From: Prosopocoilus inquinatus
Lineage: Eukaryota > Arthropoda > Insecta > Coleoptera > Lucanidae
NCBI GenBank assembly: GCA_036172665.1
Contig: CM069873.1
Span: forward strand, 45,044,001-45,108,000
Direction: 5' to 3'
DNA: 64,000 bases
Below the pieces are notes generated by a model. That model made no database searches. It worked only from the letters and a program-made list of their open reading frames with translations, and had not been told where the DNA came from. This document shows positions 41,792-53,602 of the stretch, one piece after another (the stretch's first letter is position 1; every line of letters starts with the position of its first letter). A program made the translations under genes and the position numbers.

Positions 41792-41850
41792 TGCTTGAGC
41801 ATATGTTTGTGGCTCTTCCCGAAGTACTGCTGAACAAGATAATTGTGTGT

Positions 41851-44247
41851 TTATACCATACCGAGATGGTGTTGAAGAGTACTTCTGTTTCGTAGTTTTC
41901 GAACTTCAACCTGTGGTTCTTCTTCTCTTTCCACTTCTTCTATTTCATCTTCATTTATATCTGCAACTTGCTCATCTATTCTTTCATCTAATTGCTCATC
42001 TTCTTTCTCAACTGAAAAAATCATACAATTGGATTCTGTGTCCTTAAAATCAAAGTTGCTACCTTCATTAAATACGGCATCTCTTGTGACTGTGACTCTT
42101 GACGTTTTTGGTTCTAAAACACGATAATTAGAACTGTTTCCATCATAGCCAATAAATATCATTTTCTTTGATTTGCTTTCAAATTTGGATCTGAACTGCT
42201 TTGGCGTATGTACATACACTTCAGAACCAAACCTTTTCAGATGATCAAGTCTAACAATTTTATCTGACCACAGTTCATATGGTATTTTCTTGTCTGAAAC
42301 ACGAGGACGACGATTCAGAACATAAATACAAACATTGACAGCTTCTGCCCATAACATTGGTTCTAGTTTTGCTGAAATAATCATAGTTCGAGCACCTTTC
42401 ACAATGGTTCGATTTTCTCTTTCGATACTGCCATTCTGTTCTGCAGTGTACGGTGCGCTGTACTCGTGAATAATTCCATGTTGCTGAAAATATTGCTTGA
42501 AATGCTGATTGTCAAACTCAGTGCCGTTGTCACTTTTGACTTTCTTCAATTTATTCTCAGTTTGGTTTTCTATCTTCTTATGAAAGATAAGAAACTTTGA
42601 AAATGCATCACTTTTATGTTTTATAAAGTAAGCAACCCTAAATGATGTACAATCATCTTTAAATAGAAGGAAATAATGAACTCCACCGATTGACGGATGT
42701 GCCATTTTGCCACATAAGTCCATAGGTACAAACTCACCAGGTTTTAAAGCTCGTTGATGCATATTTCTTTGAAAAGGTAAACGATGTAACTTCCCAAACT
42801 GACATGCCTCACAAAATAAGCCTTCTGCGGTTTTCATTTGTAGCCCTGCAATTAGTCCATCATCTGCCATTGACTTCATCATTCGAAAATTGACATGACC
42901 CAATCTTTCATGCCATAATTTGACTGAAGTTTCTGTTGACACATTAGCTTCTGCATTTATTTCAGTTTTGAAAAGCATTCTGTAACACTGATTTTCTTGT
43001 TTAATGCCAACAGCAAGCAGTTTATTGTTGTAAATTTCCATTTTGGTTTTATTGAATACAACTTTTAAATTCTTACTTGTAACTGCTCCCACTGAAAATA
43101 AATTTTTCTTCAGACCTGGTACATAGAAAACATTTTCCATTATTCTTGGCTCCCACTTGCCATTCACTTGTGCTAAAATTTCAATTGTACCACAACCTTC
43201 TACTTTTACATGTGAATCGTCTCCTATCTGGACCACGATGTCATTCTTATCAACTGGCTCAAACTTGGTAAACCAATCACGACGATATGTCATGTGTCTT
43301 GACGCTGCACTGTCACCAAGCCAATCATCCTGGTTGCTGTCTGTACTGACATTTTTGTATTCCACACAAAATGCCTGTGGTTTCATGTTTTCTTTGCTGG
43401 GAGGATTCTTATTTGCTAACTTTTTGGGACACTCTGATTTGTAGTGACCCTTCTTCCTACAGTAGTAACATTCAATGTTCTTCTTATTTTGCAATTTCCT
43501 TTTATTGTCGTTACTATGTATAGCATTTGAAGGACATTGCTTGCTTGTATTCAAAGTTGCAAAAGCCATTGCAACCTCTTCGGACTGAGTTAAACGTTGT
43601 TCTTCTTTTAACAATCTTGAAGTTAAATTGTCATATGTCTGCTTACTCTCATCATATGAATCCCAAGCTGTCACGAATCCATTGTATTTCATTGGTAAAC
43701 TTCCAAGAGCCTTAGCAATTTTGTCAACCTCACTCACTGTTTCACCAACGTCGTTTAGTGCTTGCGCTAATGAGTCTATTTTGCTAAGATGTTGTGCTAT
43801 GTTCTCACTCTCCGTCATTTTACAATTGAAGAACTGTTGCTTTAGTTGAATCTTGTTAAGTGCTGATCTCTGTTCGTGAATAGTTTTCAATCGTTGCCAC
43901 ATTTCAGGAGCTGTATGACAACTAATGACTGTTTGAAGTTGTTCATACTCCATACCTGACGAAATAAGTAGCATTGCTCTAGCATTCAAATTATCCCACA
44001 CTGATTGACTTGCGTCTCCTGTAGCTGAACGTGGCTTAGTTCCGTTGGCGAGTTCCATCAATCCTGGTTCCGTCTTGAAAATTATCTCCATTTGGTACTT
44101 CCATAGTTGAAAATTTTTCCCATTGAACTTTTGAATTTGCAAATGCTTCAGACTGGCCATCTTTCTTGATTCTTTCAATACTCTTCTGATTTCGCTCTTG
44201 AGTAATGTAGATTCACCTCGATGTAACACCTTTTCTTTGTACTTCAA
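41851..44247 (-). CDS. Copia Gag-protease-integrase (duplicate)
   Basis: 798 codons, identical in translation to 38511-40907, with the same CCHC knuckle, DSAAS protease motif and integrase core. It keeps its own 5' LTR and primer site, but lacks most of RT, RNase H and a 3' LTR, so it cannot transpose alone. Confidence 0.9.
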   Translation of the reverse strand: MKYKEKVLHRGESTLLKSEIRRVLKESRKMASLKHLQIQKFNGKNFQLWKYQMEIIFKTEPGLMELANGTKPRSATGDASQSVWDNLNARAMLLISSGMEYEQLQTVISCHTAPEMWQRLKTIHEQRSALNKIQLKQQFFNCKMTESENIAQHLSKIDSLAQALNDVGETVSEVDKIAKALGSLPMKYNGFVTAWDSYDESKQTYDNLTSRLLKEEQRLTQSEEVAMAFATLNTSKQCPSNAIHSNDNKRKLQNKKNIECYYCRKKGHYKSECPKKLANKNPPSKENMKPQAFCVEYKNVSTDSNQDDWLGDSAASRHMTYRRDWFTKFEPVDKNDIVVQIGDDSHVKVEGCGTIEILAQVNGKWEPRIMENVFYVPGLKKNLFSVGAVTSKNLKVVFNKTKMEIYNNKLLAVGIKQENQCYRMLFKTEINAEANVSTETSVKLWHERLGHVNFRMMKSMADDGLIAGLQMKTAEGLFCEACQFGKLHRLPFQRNMHQRALKPGEFVPMDLCGKMAHPSIGGVHYFLLFKDDCTSFRVAYFIKHKSDAFSKFLIFHKKIENQTENKLKKVKSDNGTEFDNQHFKQYFQQHGIIHEYSAPYTAEQNGSIERENRTIVKGARTMIISAKLEPMLWAEAVNVCIYVLNRRPRVSDKKIPYELWSDKIVRLDHLKRFGSEVYVHTPKQFRSKFESKSKKMIFIGYDGNSSNYRVLEPKTSRVTVTRDAVFNEGSNFDFKDTESNCMIFSVEKEDEQLDERIDEQVADINEDEIEEVEREEEPQVEVRKLRNRSTLQHHLGMV

Positions 44248-44299
44248 TTCTTCTCGAAATTATATTTTTTACACCCGCAATGCTGGGCCCATAACCTTT

Positions 44300-44471
44300 T
44301 GAGGTTTAATGGTACTGTGATTATATTTTAGAGAAGAAAAATGTACTATTGTCAAAACGAAAGCTCTTTTATTTATATTATTTTTAATTATAACTACCTT
44401 TTATTTTATCATAATCTACTATCAATACGTAACTTTTGTAAATCTGAACAGTAAAACTGTCTAACACAACA
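44300..44471 (-). repeat. Copia 5' LTR (duplicate)
   Basis: 172 bp, the tandem-duplicated version of 40960-41131, followed by the same flanking DNA. Confidence 0.92.
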
Positions 44472-45271
44472 ATATTTACGAACACATTCTATTAACTTTT
44501 CGTCCTCCGTAGTTCGTATAAAGTTCGTAAAATTATGTCAAACCGTTGCTATGTATTATGTATATATGTTGTTAATAAATAAGTTTTAAAAATAAAATGT
44601 TTCATTTTACAACATTAGTATAAACCAAAAGCTGTTTCTCGGCTAAAACTAGAATGGCTATACATCCAACATTGCACTCAATCGTCCCGAAATGTAAGCA
44701 ATGAACCCGCAAACATGTTTGACCAGCAGTTATCCAGCATTCGGCAAAACATTGCTGTTCAGTATTATTCTATATTCAAGAAGTTAGAAACAATTTATTG
44801 CTGTATCTTACCTTATGTATTAAGAAAAATTACATGTGGCGCAGCTTTCTACAACTTTTTAAAAGATAATGAAAAAGTTCTTGTGAATGAACAAACTCTA
44901 GAAGCTTTTTGGCATTTATTAAGAAAAATTAGGATAGATACAACACTGTCGTTATTTTCTTAAGTTTCTAAATAACTACTAACTAGAGAACTCATATTCT
45001 ATTTCACCCTTCAATGTGCATGTTCGCGTAATGCATTTATTTGTTGAAAAATCTGGTTGCCCTTTCTAAAATAAATTTGACAGTGATTTGGGCTGCCGAT
45101 GCCGAATGTAATGAAATGGCATGTCGTTGCTAAGCACCGGTTCGGAGAATTTCGTCGCCGGCAAATTTGTCTGGCCGAGCCCGGCACGGTCTGAAGCCTG
45201 TCGGAGACGATACGGGCGTTTTTTGACTGTGTCGGTCCGGATACGGTCCTATTACGGTTTAATGGGCGAAC

Positions 45272-45842
45272 TCCTTTAATCTGTTTCCTAGTTTTGTTTT
45301 TAATTAGTAGGCAGTGCACAACGACTTGAAAAACGTGACTACATTTTTTAAAATAGTTGTTTATTTTAAAGTAGTGTTCAATTAACTCACAAATGCCCCA
45401 AGTTTGAATTTAAAACGTAAAATATTGCTACAGGCAGTAACTTTTACTTCTTCATTAATTTCACTTTAAATTCTTGTAAGTTTTTAGTTATTCACTTTTT
45501 ACCAAAAATTTATTAAGAAAATAGCTTTAATTTGATCTCCTCTACCTACCCTTTTAATCTCCTCCGTAGGTTATGAGCAAGGCCTCGAATCTGAGGGTCC
45601 AAACTCAGAGGCGTTGTATTCCGCGCGCGGCGTGGCTCGATTTCTCCCTGCATTTCCGATAGGCACGGGGATTCTACGATCGAATTCTGCGTCTCATTAA
45701 TTTTGATTTTGACGATTCGACATTTATTTGATTGCTCAGTCTCTCCGTAAATAATGAAGAGTTCAAAATTTACCTAGAGAAAGCGTCTCTCACAACCTGT
45801 TATGTTGAGAGATCATTTTCTCGCTTTAAAACACAAGACATT
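45272..45842. other. Intergenic, locally GC-rich, no gene seen
   Basis: About 45580-45700 is GC-richer than its surroundings (CGCGCGCGGCGTGG). No ORF, RNA fold or repeat was recognised. Confidence 0.4.
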
Positions 45843-45850
45843 CTCATGGC

Positions 45851-48099
45851 TAAAGAGCGGATTCTATGCTAAATGCATATTGCATGCATATTTTGCATAT
45901 TTGAGCATTTTGTTCAATTTTCGCATATTTCTTAAAAACGTGCATATATATGCATATTTGAAAGAATTTGTGTCGAAGTGAATAAATTTTTTTCCTGAAT
46001 TCTTAATTCGTCAGAACATGTTGTTGCATTAATTAGGGTCTAGTTTGCACCCTTCTTGGGCTTAAGCAGGCAGAATTTTCCAAGTAGTGAATTAGAGATT
46101 TCCAAGTACTTTCTTAACGATGCGGTGGGGCGTTCATGTTTGCAATATTGTTTCATCACTTCTTCACGGATTATTAGTCGGTTATTGCTGCGAACGTTTA
46201 GTTCTTCCGTAAAAGTATTTTTGTTTGTGAGAAGTGCAATATGCCGAAAGACAATTCGAGCCTGGTTAATTCCTGGATCAGAAGCTATCCCGAGCTTGCT
46301 TACACCAATGGAAGCGTATTCTGTAAAGCCTGTAGTAAAATGGTAAGTTTTAAGTTTGTTTTCTTCCTCCTTAGGTAAATATTTGCTTGGTTCTTGAATA
46401 TTGAAAGTTCAGACAGTTTAAAAAAATTCAAGTTCTTGTTGTAGATACCAACCCAACGAAAATTTTCGGTCACACAACATGTCGGGACAGAACTACACAA
46501 GTCAAAATGCAAGAAGATGAATGAATCGAAAACATTTCAATTACCCTTAGACAGTGGACCGTCGTTGATGACTTCATCTAATGAACAACAAGAATTTAAT
46601 GCTGATTTATGCGAGGCGACGATTTGTGCAAACATACCTTTGAAAAAACTGCAAAATTCTATTTTTAAAAGTTTTTTGGAAAAATATACCAAGAAAAATG
46701 TTCCCGATGAAAGTATGTTAAGAAAATATTACGTGCCTCGCATCTACAACGATACTCTAAAAGAAGTCAAGAAAATCGTAGAAAATCAATATATTTATTT
46801 TATTGTGGATGAAACTACTGATTCTTGTGGGCGTTACATTGTAAATTTGTTAATAGGGTCTTTGCGGGAAGATAAACCTATTGAATCTTATTTAATAGCC
46901 TGTACACAGTTAGACAAAACTAATCATTTAAGTATTTTAAGATCTGTTAATGAATGTTTTATGAAATTTTTCTCACCTAATGTAGTTTCTACTGAAAAAA
47001 TTTTACTTATGGTATCAGATGCTGCCCCTTACATGGTTAAAGCCGGGCAGCAATTTAAAATAATTTATAAAAATTTAGTTCACGTGAGTTGTTTAGCTCA
47101 TGGATGTAACAGAGTAGCTGAACATATTAGATGTGAATTTTCTGATGTAAATCTACTAATTAGTACCATTAAAAAAATATTTGTCAAAAGTCCCCTACGA
47201 GTTCAGTTGTACAGGGAAAAATTGCCGAATGTACCTTTACCTCCCGAACCAGTGTTGACTAGGTGGGGAACTTGGTTGGAAGCGGCAATGTTTTATGCTG
47301 AACATTTTGTAGCAATTAAGGTATTGGTTGTAGAGTTTAATGCCCAAGATAGTGCTGCTATTGCAAAGGCACAAAATATTGTAACAAAAACTTCATTGGC
47401 AAATCAACTGAACTTCATCAAAATGCATTACAGTTTTGTAATACAAACTATAAACAATTTAGAAAAACCGAAAATGTCTTTAATAGAATCCGTTAAAATT
47501 GTTAAAGAATTTAAAGAGAATATTTCAAAAGTTCCAGGTAAAATCGGCAGTTCAGTAAATAAAAAATGTTTATCCGTTTTAGATAAAAATAGCGGCTTCA
47601 AAACCCTTGAGGAAATTTACGAAATTTTGAATGGAAACTTTGAAATTGACTTAAGTGTAGAATTTTCAGCTATGAGTCACTTTAAATATGCCCCAATTAC
47701 CTCCGTGGATGTTGAAAGGAGTTTTTCAATTTATAAAAATATTTTGTCAGATAAAAGGCAAAATTTCCTGGTAGAGAACTTGGAAAAACACATTGTTGTA
47801 AATTATAATCGAAGATTTTTTTAGTCGTTATAATATTTACTTAATAATGTACATACATAATATACATACTTCCTTCATATAAGCGTTTACAAATAAATGT
47901 AAATAAATTGTATAAAATATAATGTTTTTTATTTGAATAAGAATGCCCATAAAACACAGTAGACCAGTTATTGCATTATTTGAAGTGTTCGGCCTATCTT
48001 GCACATATTTCGCCATTTTTAGTGCATATTTCATCATTTTTTAGTGCATATATATGCGCATATTTCATCAAAATTACTCGCATATAAATCCGCTCTCTA
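45851..48099 (+). mobile_element. hAT DNA transposon, apparently complete
   Basis: Ends TAAAGAGCGGATT and TAGAGAGCGGATT (complement) form short inverted repeats. They are flanked by an 8-bp target duplication, CTCATGGC (45843-45850) and CTCATAGC (48100-48107), with one mismatch. Subterminal GCATAT words recur at both ends, as expected for transposase-binding sites in hAT elements. The 2,249-bp element encodes one spliced transposase. Confidence 0.92.
46241..47824 (+). CDS. hAT transposase with CGGBP1-like zinc finger
   Basis: Exons 46241-46342 and 46445-47824 join in phase 0 through GT (46343) and AG (46444), giving about 493 residues. The BED/CGGBP1-like finger spans the junction: FCKACSK...VTQHVGTELH. 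The RNase H-like core shows VDETTDSCGR, LMVSDAAPYM and CLAHGCNRVAEH, then LTRWGTWLEAA. The C-terminal dimerisation region reads TSVDVERSFSIYKNILSDKR. No internal stop or frameshift is visible, so it may be active or recently active. The length is a little short for the family. Confidence 0.92.
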
Positions 48100-48474
48100 C
48101 TCATAGCAAATCGAAACGAACGAACGAACGAAAATTTGGAACGTTATTTAATAATTAATTTAATAACGATTAATAGCTGAGAAATTTTAGTATTTTTTTC
48201 CCTATTCGAATTTCGAATACCTGAGAATACTCAACAACGCGCGTCTCTGTTAAACCGGGCAAACGAACGATTCAGATCTGCGCTACATCGGGGGTGTTAC
48301 GATGCGTAATCGGCATCTGGGAGACTAGACGAGCTATTTTCCTCGATGCTGTAGTTATGAGACACCCAATATATCGGAGACATACAGCTATAGATGTTTC
48401 TGATATTCGTATTTTCAAATATTTCAGAGATAGTTCGACATGTCTGAAGAAAATATTTTGATTTTGCTTTAATA

Positions 48475-48683
48475 ACTGTCGCCGCCAAAAAAAGTGACGT
48501 AAGTTTAATAATGCTAAGAATTTTTCTGGGTGGTGAAATTATGAACTGACACTTACTGATGATAAGACAAAAATGAAACGTGAATTTAGTTCATTTGTTT
48601 GTCATGCCTAAATTACAGTTCATAATTACCCAATAAAAGTCCTATTGTTAAGAAAAGCGTCCACCTTTTTGGCGGCGACAGTA
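48475..48683. mobile_element. ~210-bp MITE
   Basis: ACTGTCGCCGCCAAAAA at the left is mirrored by TTTTTGGCGGCGACAGT at the right. No ORF. A TA on the right suggests Tc1/mariner type, but the left flank reads AATA and is not decisive. Confidence 0.75.
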
Positions 48684-49255
48684 CCTGGTTGAATTCTGCT
48701 TATAATAATAAAGTCTACAGTAAATGTTTTCCAAAAAAGCACTCTTTTACCTTTTCTTACAAAATGCACGTCAAATGATAGTATAGTTTTCCCATTTTAT
48801 AAAGGATTTTTTTTATGGCAGAGCAATAGTGATTATTCTAAATGTTAAGAAACTTACTGAAAGTCTTATAAACTCTTTTATTACCCTTTGAGCAGGAAGC
48901 GCTTTAAGAAAATACGTCGATTACGTAGAGGTAAACAAATAAATGTTCTAAAACTATAACACAATAAATGGTTTATTTCTTAGTAGAATGCAGAAGTCGC
49001 AATATTTTGGTATTCTATAAATGCATGCAATCATCTCAAACTAAAATTACACTGTGATGTCCAAAGGTATACGGGGGAAATCATAAAAATGAAATTCCAA
49101 CACGAGTAAAGGGACTTTATTTTAAAAGGTACAGGAAAAAGTCTTACGTGGTATTCAAATTATTAACAATGATTAAAAAAAACAAATTAATATATTTGAG
49201 TGTAGCGTCCTCCTCGTTCGATACGTAATTTGGTTCTGTTGTGATAAGTTGCAAC

Positions 49256-49509
49256 TAGAGATGTGCCAGGGAATGAAGCCGGTGCATTGAAAGCACCCAC
49301 ATGGGTGCATTCAGCAGGGTGCATACATGAATGTACCGGGTGCATTCAAAAATTTGAATTTCCCGCGCAAATCGTCATTTTGAAGCATTTTTTATGTCTT
49401 ATGTAAATGTTGGCAACCGGGCAATGCACTCAATGCACCAGGTGCATTGTGGGTGCATTCCATGATTCCACCGGTGCAAACGATTGCACCGGGTGGAATC
49501 CCATCTCTA
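49256..49509. mobile_element. 254-bp hAT-type MITE
   Basis: Ends TAGAGATG and CATCTCTA, with a perfect 8-bp target duplication GTTGCAAC at 49248-49255 and 49510-49517. The body is rich in GGTGCATT repeats in both orientations. Confidence 0.88.
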
Positions 49510-49891
49510 GTTGCAACATTTCACAGCATCACAGGTGGGATTAGACGATGCGTTTAAATACTTTACTTTTCAAAAAGCTACACTAAAAGAAATGTCACGG
49601 CGTCATGTTTGGCGACTTTGATGGCTAACGAGTTTCAGAATATCTTCCTATTCATTTTCCGGGGAAGATTCCATCTAAGAAATTCTCTGTTCTTTTAACA
49701 AGATATTTTGTACATATAACAGATATCTCTCAGAATTTAAATTTTTCCTGAAGAATATGTTCCAATAATTTTATAATTTAAAAGATCTTCAGAAAAATAG
49801 ATTTTGGGTAATCTTAAATATTTCAGCAATCCCTAATATGCGCGTGTGCGAGAAATGACGTTTAATGCTTAGATTTTGCCAGATCTATATT

Positions 49892-50028
49892 GGGCGCGTT
49901 CAGGGACGCTCAGCGGCTGAATTGCTTACTCAGCAGTCGTTTGTGATTGGCTATTACCTTAATGTAAACCAATCACAAACGATTGCTGAGTAAGCAACTC
50001 AGTCGCTGAGTGTCTACTGAACGCGCCC
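49892..50028. mobile_element. 137-bp Harbinger-like MITE
   Basis: GGGCGCGTTCAG at the left mirrors CTGAACGCGCCC at the right, and most of the element folds into a hairpin (CAATCACAAACG arms). The flanks are ATT on both sides, a 3-bp duplication as in PIF/Harbinger. Confidence 0.8.
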
Positions 50029-50031
50029 ATT

Positions 50032-52950
50032 GTTTACATCACGTGGAGTGTTTGAATTGAATTCGAAATGTTAGTTTCTGTTTAGATTTCTAGGAATCTA
50101 TGCGTGGCATAGTAAGAGGTATTAACGTATTATCAAATTTAAATTGTGTTCAAATTTAAATAAATAAAACTCCGATAGTTTTTGACGGATTTGGACATAC
50201 CTAAGTGGAAAAAGACAAAGAAGATTTCTGAATAATTTAAAATCTTTACCACAAATTTAATGTCCAACAGATTTTCCAAAAAAATTAGTTTTACAGGGCA
50301 ATCCCTTGGAACCGGAATGTATGCATTTCCTGTATTATATTTACCAGGTAAGAATAATAGTTTACGTATACAAAGCAAGAAAATTAAATGTGGAAATTTT
50401 ATGTAGGATTCAAGGAGCCCCCAACACAGGAAAATTGTTTCTGGCAGTCACCACATCAACAATAACCTGTTACACCTGAGAGAAACAAGGTCCGTGTACT
50501 TGCTTTATTAAAAGTGTAAATATTTAAGTCAATTATTATAGATGAACCACACCAGAAACTTTATCTTCATGACATGGTAATTGTTTGGAGCAGACAGCTT
50601 AGTTATTGAATATGTAAGTGACAGTACACAGCAGAATTTAGTTGATTTAGTTATTTCTCTGAAATATGGTGCGGTGCTGATTTAGAAGGAAACAAAATAA
50701 TAATCTATGAGGCATTTGTTGAAGTGTTCCCATCAACTTCTCGGGGAATAAATTATTCAACAGGAATTGGTTTCGCAATTGCACCTGATAGTGATAAAAG
50801 AATTTTGTTATGTGAAATAAAGGTTGGTTTTGGAAATTAATCTAATAACAGCAGCTTGATTAGCTGAACCTTCATCTGAAATTATGGCTACCACATGTAA
50901 ACCTCAATCAGTCAGCAGTTGAATAATAATAATTCAATAGTTGACATAGTTCCTTGACAAAAGCGAACATACAGTTTCTTTCCACTTTCTATAAATTTTC
51001 TTCACAATAAATGTTAATGCATGATCAGTAAATACTAGGTCCTAGATGAGGTCCACTAAAATCTACAAAACCTCTAACAGGATCACTTTGTCGTATTCGA
51101 GGCCAGGAGGGAGTTCACACATTAGAACAATATTTCCCAGTCAATTTAGTTTTTGAACCAAGTTTAGATTGAGATTGATCTTAATATGTTTTGAATTGTT
51201 ACTCTTAAGACTATTTTTGTTAAATAAATAGTTTTGTACCATTTTTTAATTTCTTATTATTACTTTTTGTATTTAGCTACACGTTAATAAATCGTATCTT
51301 ATAGAATTGTATCGTAATTTATATATCTCTTTTATTTCATTGATTTGATCAAACTTCATATATAGTACACGTGAATTATTCAGTGAAAGGATAGTAAGTG
51401 ATTACGTAAATACAAAGTAGTCACTTATTGTTCTTTCACCGAATAATTCACATGTACTTATAAATAATTTTTTTTATGGGTGTGGGGATTTATTTAAATT
51501 TCCCGGCCTTTTCCTTTAACAGGGTTCTGCATTATTATTAATGTACTTATGTCATGCAAATACAGATGGCGTAAAAACTCGACACCACTTTTGTATGCAA
51601 GAGTCAGCAGTCTATTTCCTTCCTTGTCTATGGCTGTACCCCACAGTATGTACCCCTCAAGTAGGGTCGCAACATTTTCGTAACATAAACCGCAAATTAT
51701 CCTAACTACACTGCCAAAACCCGCCAAATTTAAGTACCTATCTTACAAGTTGAAACTAAAGCATATTACAAGTAATTAGAAACTAAACACATTTAAATGA
51801 TCTAGTTATTTAAGTAACTTTTAAAACGAATGGTAATTAAGCCCTTGCAATGTCATGAATGCTATATGAAAATCAAAGCCATACGACCAGTTACTTAGTA
51901 AATATTTTTTTTTACCATTGACAACACTGAGTAATGTCTTTTTTTTAATAGATATAAATTTCATAAGAATTACTTTTTAAGCAGTGACATATACCTTCAT
52001 AGATTTTATATTAGTTCTTCTTTGTCAGACTGCAGATTAGCCAATCGTGTAAGATGTGATGCCTATACCGATACATATGTAGCTCAGGTGGCTTTGTTTT
52101 TCAAATGTTCACTAAGCAGATTTTGGCCGTAAGTTGCATTTATTTTCACGCTGACTGCGAAGCTGGCCAAAATGCGGTTACCGGAATTTTACATTTATTC
52201 CCGTAAAAGTAAGATTTAATACCGCCCAATTTGCGGTTTACTGCCCAACTTGACAACCCTGCCTCCAAGGAATCATCGTATCCAAACGGCGCGAATTATG
52301 AAAAGTTAATGTTAAGTTAATGTTAATGTGAAACATTAACATATTTAATTTCCAAAAACATACCTGAAACATTCTTTGTAAATGTTTAAAATGAATGTCA
52401 ATATTAGACTGATTCGGTGAGACATCATCTTATATATTTTCAAAAACATAGCTCAAACATACTTTGAAATGTTTCAAAAGAAACGTTACACGTTAAAAAT
52501 GAAATGTTTCATAGATAATCTCTGCTTACTGGGATGGGGGTCAGTTGAAATTACTCACCTTGAAGCGTTGAATTTAATAAAATATTTGCGTGAAGTATAT
52601 CTCGTTTCCTTGAATTAATTCCTCAAATTACTCTGGTTTACAAATTTTAACATTCTTTAGTCATCAGAAACAAAATACTATAATTTTTTTGACGTTACTT
52701 TTAGGAATTTCAAATCTGCCGGGACTTCTTTCTGTTATATTGATACATTTTCGTGATGTTTTAAAAATTAAATTATCAAAAGCACCAAAAACTGTTAACA
52801 ACTTATTTGTTTCTTAACATTTGTTCTTAACATCCATTTGCTATAGTAACAATTAATAAGAATACTAAGAGAATTGAAAAGTGTCTTAAGAGTGTAATTT
52901 TTTTGATATCTCTTCAAATAAAGAAGATAAGAACAAAATAACATTATTGG
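50032..52950. other. Mostly non-coding; possible decayed coding fragment near 50680-50840
   Basis: One frame at about 50678-50840 reads protein-like (IIIYEAFVEVFPSTSRG, then RILLCEIKVGFGN), with weak likeness to PARP catalytic domains, bounded by stops. A hairpin MITE lies at 51361-51463. At 51494-51727 is a minus ORF with no recognisable domain. No host gene is supported. Confidence 0.35.
51361..51463. repeat. ~100-bp hairpin repeat
   Basis: TATAGTACACGTGAATTATTC and its near complement at the other end pair across a short loop. Likely a MITE. Confidence 0.7.
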
Positions 52951-53192
52951 GGTCTATTCTGTAACATTGATATATACTTGATATATTGCTGTTTCAAGTG
53001 ACCTTGCAAAATTAGTATCTTGTAGTTTCGAAAAAACTTACAATCCGTTTCGAATGTAATCTCGAGTTAATATGCATCTCTCTTCAATTTGCGGTCAGCA
53101 ATTGATGTGAAATGTTATGAAATCGTAACAAATTCTTATCAATTATCGAATACCATATCAATTGATATGCATATCAATGTTACAGAATAGAC
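52951..53192. mobile_element. ~240-bp MITE with GGTCTATTCTGTAAC ends
   Basis: The left end GGTCTATTCTGTAACATTGA mirrors TCAATGTTACAGAATAGAC at the right. The interior is AT-rich with no ORF. The terminal motif suggests the Harbinger class; the target duplication is unclear. Confidence 0.75.
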
Positions 53193-53354
53193 GATAGAAT
53201 GTTATTTGTTTGCAGATTATATTAATGCTTATCAAATTTAGCAATTTTTTCAAATTGAAACCTACCCACCTACCGTCTACTTCTTCAAATAAGCGGGATC
53301 CCAATGGTGAGAATCGAATTTGAAACAGCCTATACATGGGTATTTTTTGTTTCC

Positions 53355-53602
53355 AGACTTATGATGAAGACTTAACGAGGGATCGCAATTTAGCTTATGC
53401 TGCCGATTCAAGGGATTCACAAAAACAACAGCAACTCCTAAAACCTTCCACGCAGACGAACAGTTGTATAAACGTACTTTTGAACACCGGAGTCGCAGAC
53501 ATTTTAAAACGCGTTATAAGCAAAAGACGTGAAGTTGTAGCTCCTGAAGAAATATCGTCTACTTCAAGAAACAGTTTCTGTGATTGGTCGAGCGGAAAAT
53601 AG
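53355..53602 (+). CDS. Probable terminal coding exon of an unidentified gene
   Basis: A strong acceptor (TTTTTTGTTTCCAG ending at 53354) precedes an 82-codon open frame, TYDEDLTRDRNLAYAADSRD ... DWSSGK, stop. The sequence is polar and non-repetitive with a helix-like GVADILKRVISKRREV. I cannot name it, and upstream exons were not found in the preceding kilobases, so it may be a chance ORF. Confidence 0.35.

Larger units (their letters stand above)
38133..44812. repeat. 3,340-bp direct tandem duplication (38133-41472 and 41473-44812)
   Basis: All landmarks are offset by exactly 3,340 bp: the 798-codon ORF (38511/41851), the LTR (40960/44300) and flanking non-Copia DNA up to CTGTATCTTACC. I saw no base difference in the parts compared. 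The junction at 41472/41473 joins flanking DNA directly to the middle of RT, so the duplication is not retrotransposition. It is a recent unequal exchange, or an assembly artefact. Confidence 0.9.
36303..45271. mobile_element. Inverted-repeat element of unknown class hosting Copia copies
   Basis: About 36303-36680 (CCCATTAGACCGTAATAGGACC...) is the diverged reverse complement of about 44915-45271. Each arm is some 360 bp, with small indels: a ~40-bp insertion on the left near 36350 and ~30 bp extra on the right near 45035. The original internal sequence, seen at 41132-41472 and 44472-44915, contains only a short ORF (44715-44963) that I do not recognise. The Copia element lies inside it. Confidence 0.7.
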
